Shown in pieces: positions 4,954 to 6,002 of a stretch of DNA of 6,002 nt. A program made the translations under genes and the position numbers. The notes below the pieces were generated by a model. It saw only the letters and a list, made by a program, of their open reading frames with translations. It was not told the DNA's origin and did no database searches. The stretch's first letter is position 1. Every line of letters begins with the position of its first letter. The DNA is from an uncultured Oscillibacter sp. (GTDB taxonomy: Bacteria > Bacillota > Clostridia > Oscillospirales > Oscillospiraceae), in the NCBI RefSeq assembly GCF_910587525.1, contig NZ_CAJULS010000135.1, positions 1-6,002 on the forward strand, read 5' to 3'.

Positions 4954-6002
4954 TCAGCCTGCTTTCAGACGCACTCTTTCAGCGGCGATTTCCGCTTTCA
5001 TTTCTACGATCATCTCTGCCAGCAGTTTTTCGCACTCTTCCTCACTGTGAGCGTAGATGTTCCGGGGGCGCTTTTTGCCGTCCAGCCAGATGGGAGAGTG
5101 GCGTCCTTCCCAGAGTTTTTCATTGATTTGGGTGACGCATCCGGTTCCCGCCTTACGCCGCTGGCCTTTGTGGGCCTGGAATGTACTGGGAACAGGCTTC
5201 CGAGGTGCTAACTGACTCTCTGCTTGTAGCTCAGTTTTGCCGATACCCTGGTCGATTTTTACCGCCGCTGTACGGCGCATCTCATCGGTAACGTGAGCGT
5301 AGATGTTCAGTGTGGTGCTACTGGAGACATGGCCGATAATAGTGGACAGGGTCTTGATATCCATCCCATGCTCCAGGGCAGTGGTAGAAAATGTGTGTCT
5401 GAGGTCATGAAATCTGATTTTCTTACATTCTGCCCGTTCCAGAACAGTCTGTAATTTTTTGCGAACTGCGGCTGGGTCTCTGGGCGAGTCCACGCTGACC
5501 GGGGAAGGAAACATCCACCGGGAGTTCACGGTTTTTTTGTAGGCCTTGAGGACGCCCAGAACAGGCACAGGGAGGATCACGCTGCGGTTGCCAGCCTTGG
5601 TTTTGGGTGGAGAGGCCACCAGCTTGCTCTTTATCCGATGAACCTGTCGCTGTACTCGGAGTTCCCCAGTGCGGAGGTTGAGGTCATCCCATTGGAGGGC
5701 GCATATCTCGCCCCGCCGCAGTCCAGTGGAGAGCTCCAACAGGAGAAGCTCAAAGCAGTTGTCCTCCTTGGCTTGGATTAGCAACCGCTGGATTTCTTCC
5801 GGGGTCAGCACCTGCATCTCCCTGGCCTTGGCGGAGGGGAGACGACAGCCATCAGCTGGATTGCGGAATAGGAGCTTTTCGGAAACCGCTTTGTCCAGTG
5901 CGGCGTGGAGGGTGGTGTGGGTGCCCCGAACGGTCTGGTCGGACAACCCCTCCCCGTATAACTCTGTGCGGAGGAGTCTGCCGCCCTGCTTGAGTTTAGC
6001 GT
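4954..6002 (-). CDS. Tyrosine recombinase (phage/ICE-type integrase), N terminus cut by the window edge
   Basis: There are 348 codons in the window; the frame is open to the right edge, so the TTG at 5946 is not the start and the N-terminal part is missing. Numbered from the first visible codon, residues 1-53 are the end of the core-binding domain (TELYGEGLSDQTVRGTHTTL). The catalytic domain (about 66-250) shows Arg95 in STGLRRGEICALQW, His198 and Arg201 in HDLRHTFS, His224 in IIGHVSSSTT and the nucleophile Tyr234 in LNIYAHV, so the set looks complete. After it come a linker and a C-terminal extension (285-348: GTGCVTQINEKLWEGRHSP, then a Glu/Lys/Ala-rich helix) that resembles the arm-binding or AP2-like modules of related integrases. 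It would cut and join DNA at the tRNA-Thr-derived core 165 bp beyond its 3' end. The excisionase is not visible on this side. Confidence 0.93.
   Translation of the reverse strand, partial: AKLKQGGRLLRTELYGEGLSDQTVRGTHTTLHAALDKAVSEKLLFRNPADGCRLPSAKAREMQVLTPEEIQRLLIQAKEDNCFELLLLELSTGLRRGEICALQWDDLNLRTGELRVQRQVHRIKSKLVASPPKTKAGNRSVILPVPVLGVLKAYKKTVNSRWMFPSPVSVDSPRDPAAVRKKLQTVLERAECKKIRFHDLRHTFSTTALEHGMDIKTLSTIIGHVSSSTTLNIYAHVTDEMRRTAAVKIDQGIGKTELQAESQLAPRKPVPSTFQAHKGQRRKAGTGCVTQINEKLWEGRHSPIWLDGKKRPRNIYAHSEEECEKLLAEMIVEMKAEIAAERVRLKAG

Noticed and set aside
5944..5946. TTG at 5946 as the integrase start
   Set aside because: The frame is open upstream to the window edge and the upstream residues (TELYGEGLSD) fit the integrase family, so the gene simply continues.
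1..6002. CRISPR array or insertion sequence
   Set aside because: No regularly spaced repeats of 25-40 nt and no transposase or IS-type terminal inverted repeats were seen.

Overview
The window looks like a Gram-positive anaerobe of the class Clostridia, probably an Oscillospiraceae-type gut bacterium. The grounds are strong GGAGG ribosome binding sites, moderately high G+C coding sequence, a LicT-type antiterminator beside a Bacillus-like glucose PTS permease, and integrase and excisionase-like genes of the kind found on clostridial integrative elements. The genus cannot be fixed from the sequence alone.

Left part (1-1280): accessory DNA. The first 33 codons of a small helix-turn-helix protein (excisionase-like) run leftward off the window. 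Divergent from it is a 322-residue protein of unknown function with a four-cysteine, probably zinc-binding motif, closed by a perfect 14-bp terminator hairpin. A strong leftward promoter and a weaker rightward one lie in the gap and face each other.

Middle part (1325-4475): a leftward two-gene sugar-uptake operon. A good promoter is followed by a 29-nt ribonucleic antiterminator (RAT) site. The last 4 nt of the RAT are also the first nt of an intrinsic terminator. Then come a LicT-like PRD antiterminator (TTG start) and, 14 bp later, a complete EIIC-EIIB-EIIA glucose-family PTS permease (ptsG). No second RAT or terminator lies between the two genes, so one RNA switch should control both, with the antiterminator promoting its own expression. 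The phosphorylation state of the PTS would be sensed through four conserved PRD histidines. A possible CcpA (cre) site overlaps the -10 box.

Right part (4500-6002): an integration site. A cluster of short direct repeats (4542-4662) precedes a 45-nt piece identical in layout to the 3' part of a tRNA-Thr(GGT), from the anticodon loop to CCA (4745-4789). This piece has its own terminator but no 5' tRNA half. After it come another repeat copy, a bidirectional terminator, and a leftward tyrosine recombinase that is cut by the right edge. This is best read as the attachment region of an integrative element. The usual picture of an intact tRNA next to int is not seen, so the junction may be the far end of one element abutting another, a secondary-site insertion, or an excised or tandem form. 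The sugar operon therefore sits between two stretches of mobile-element-like DNA.
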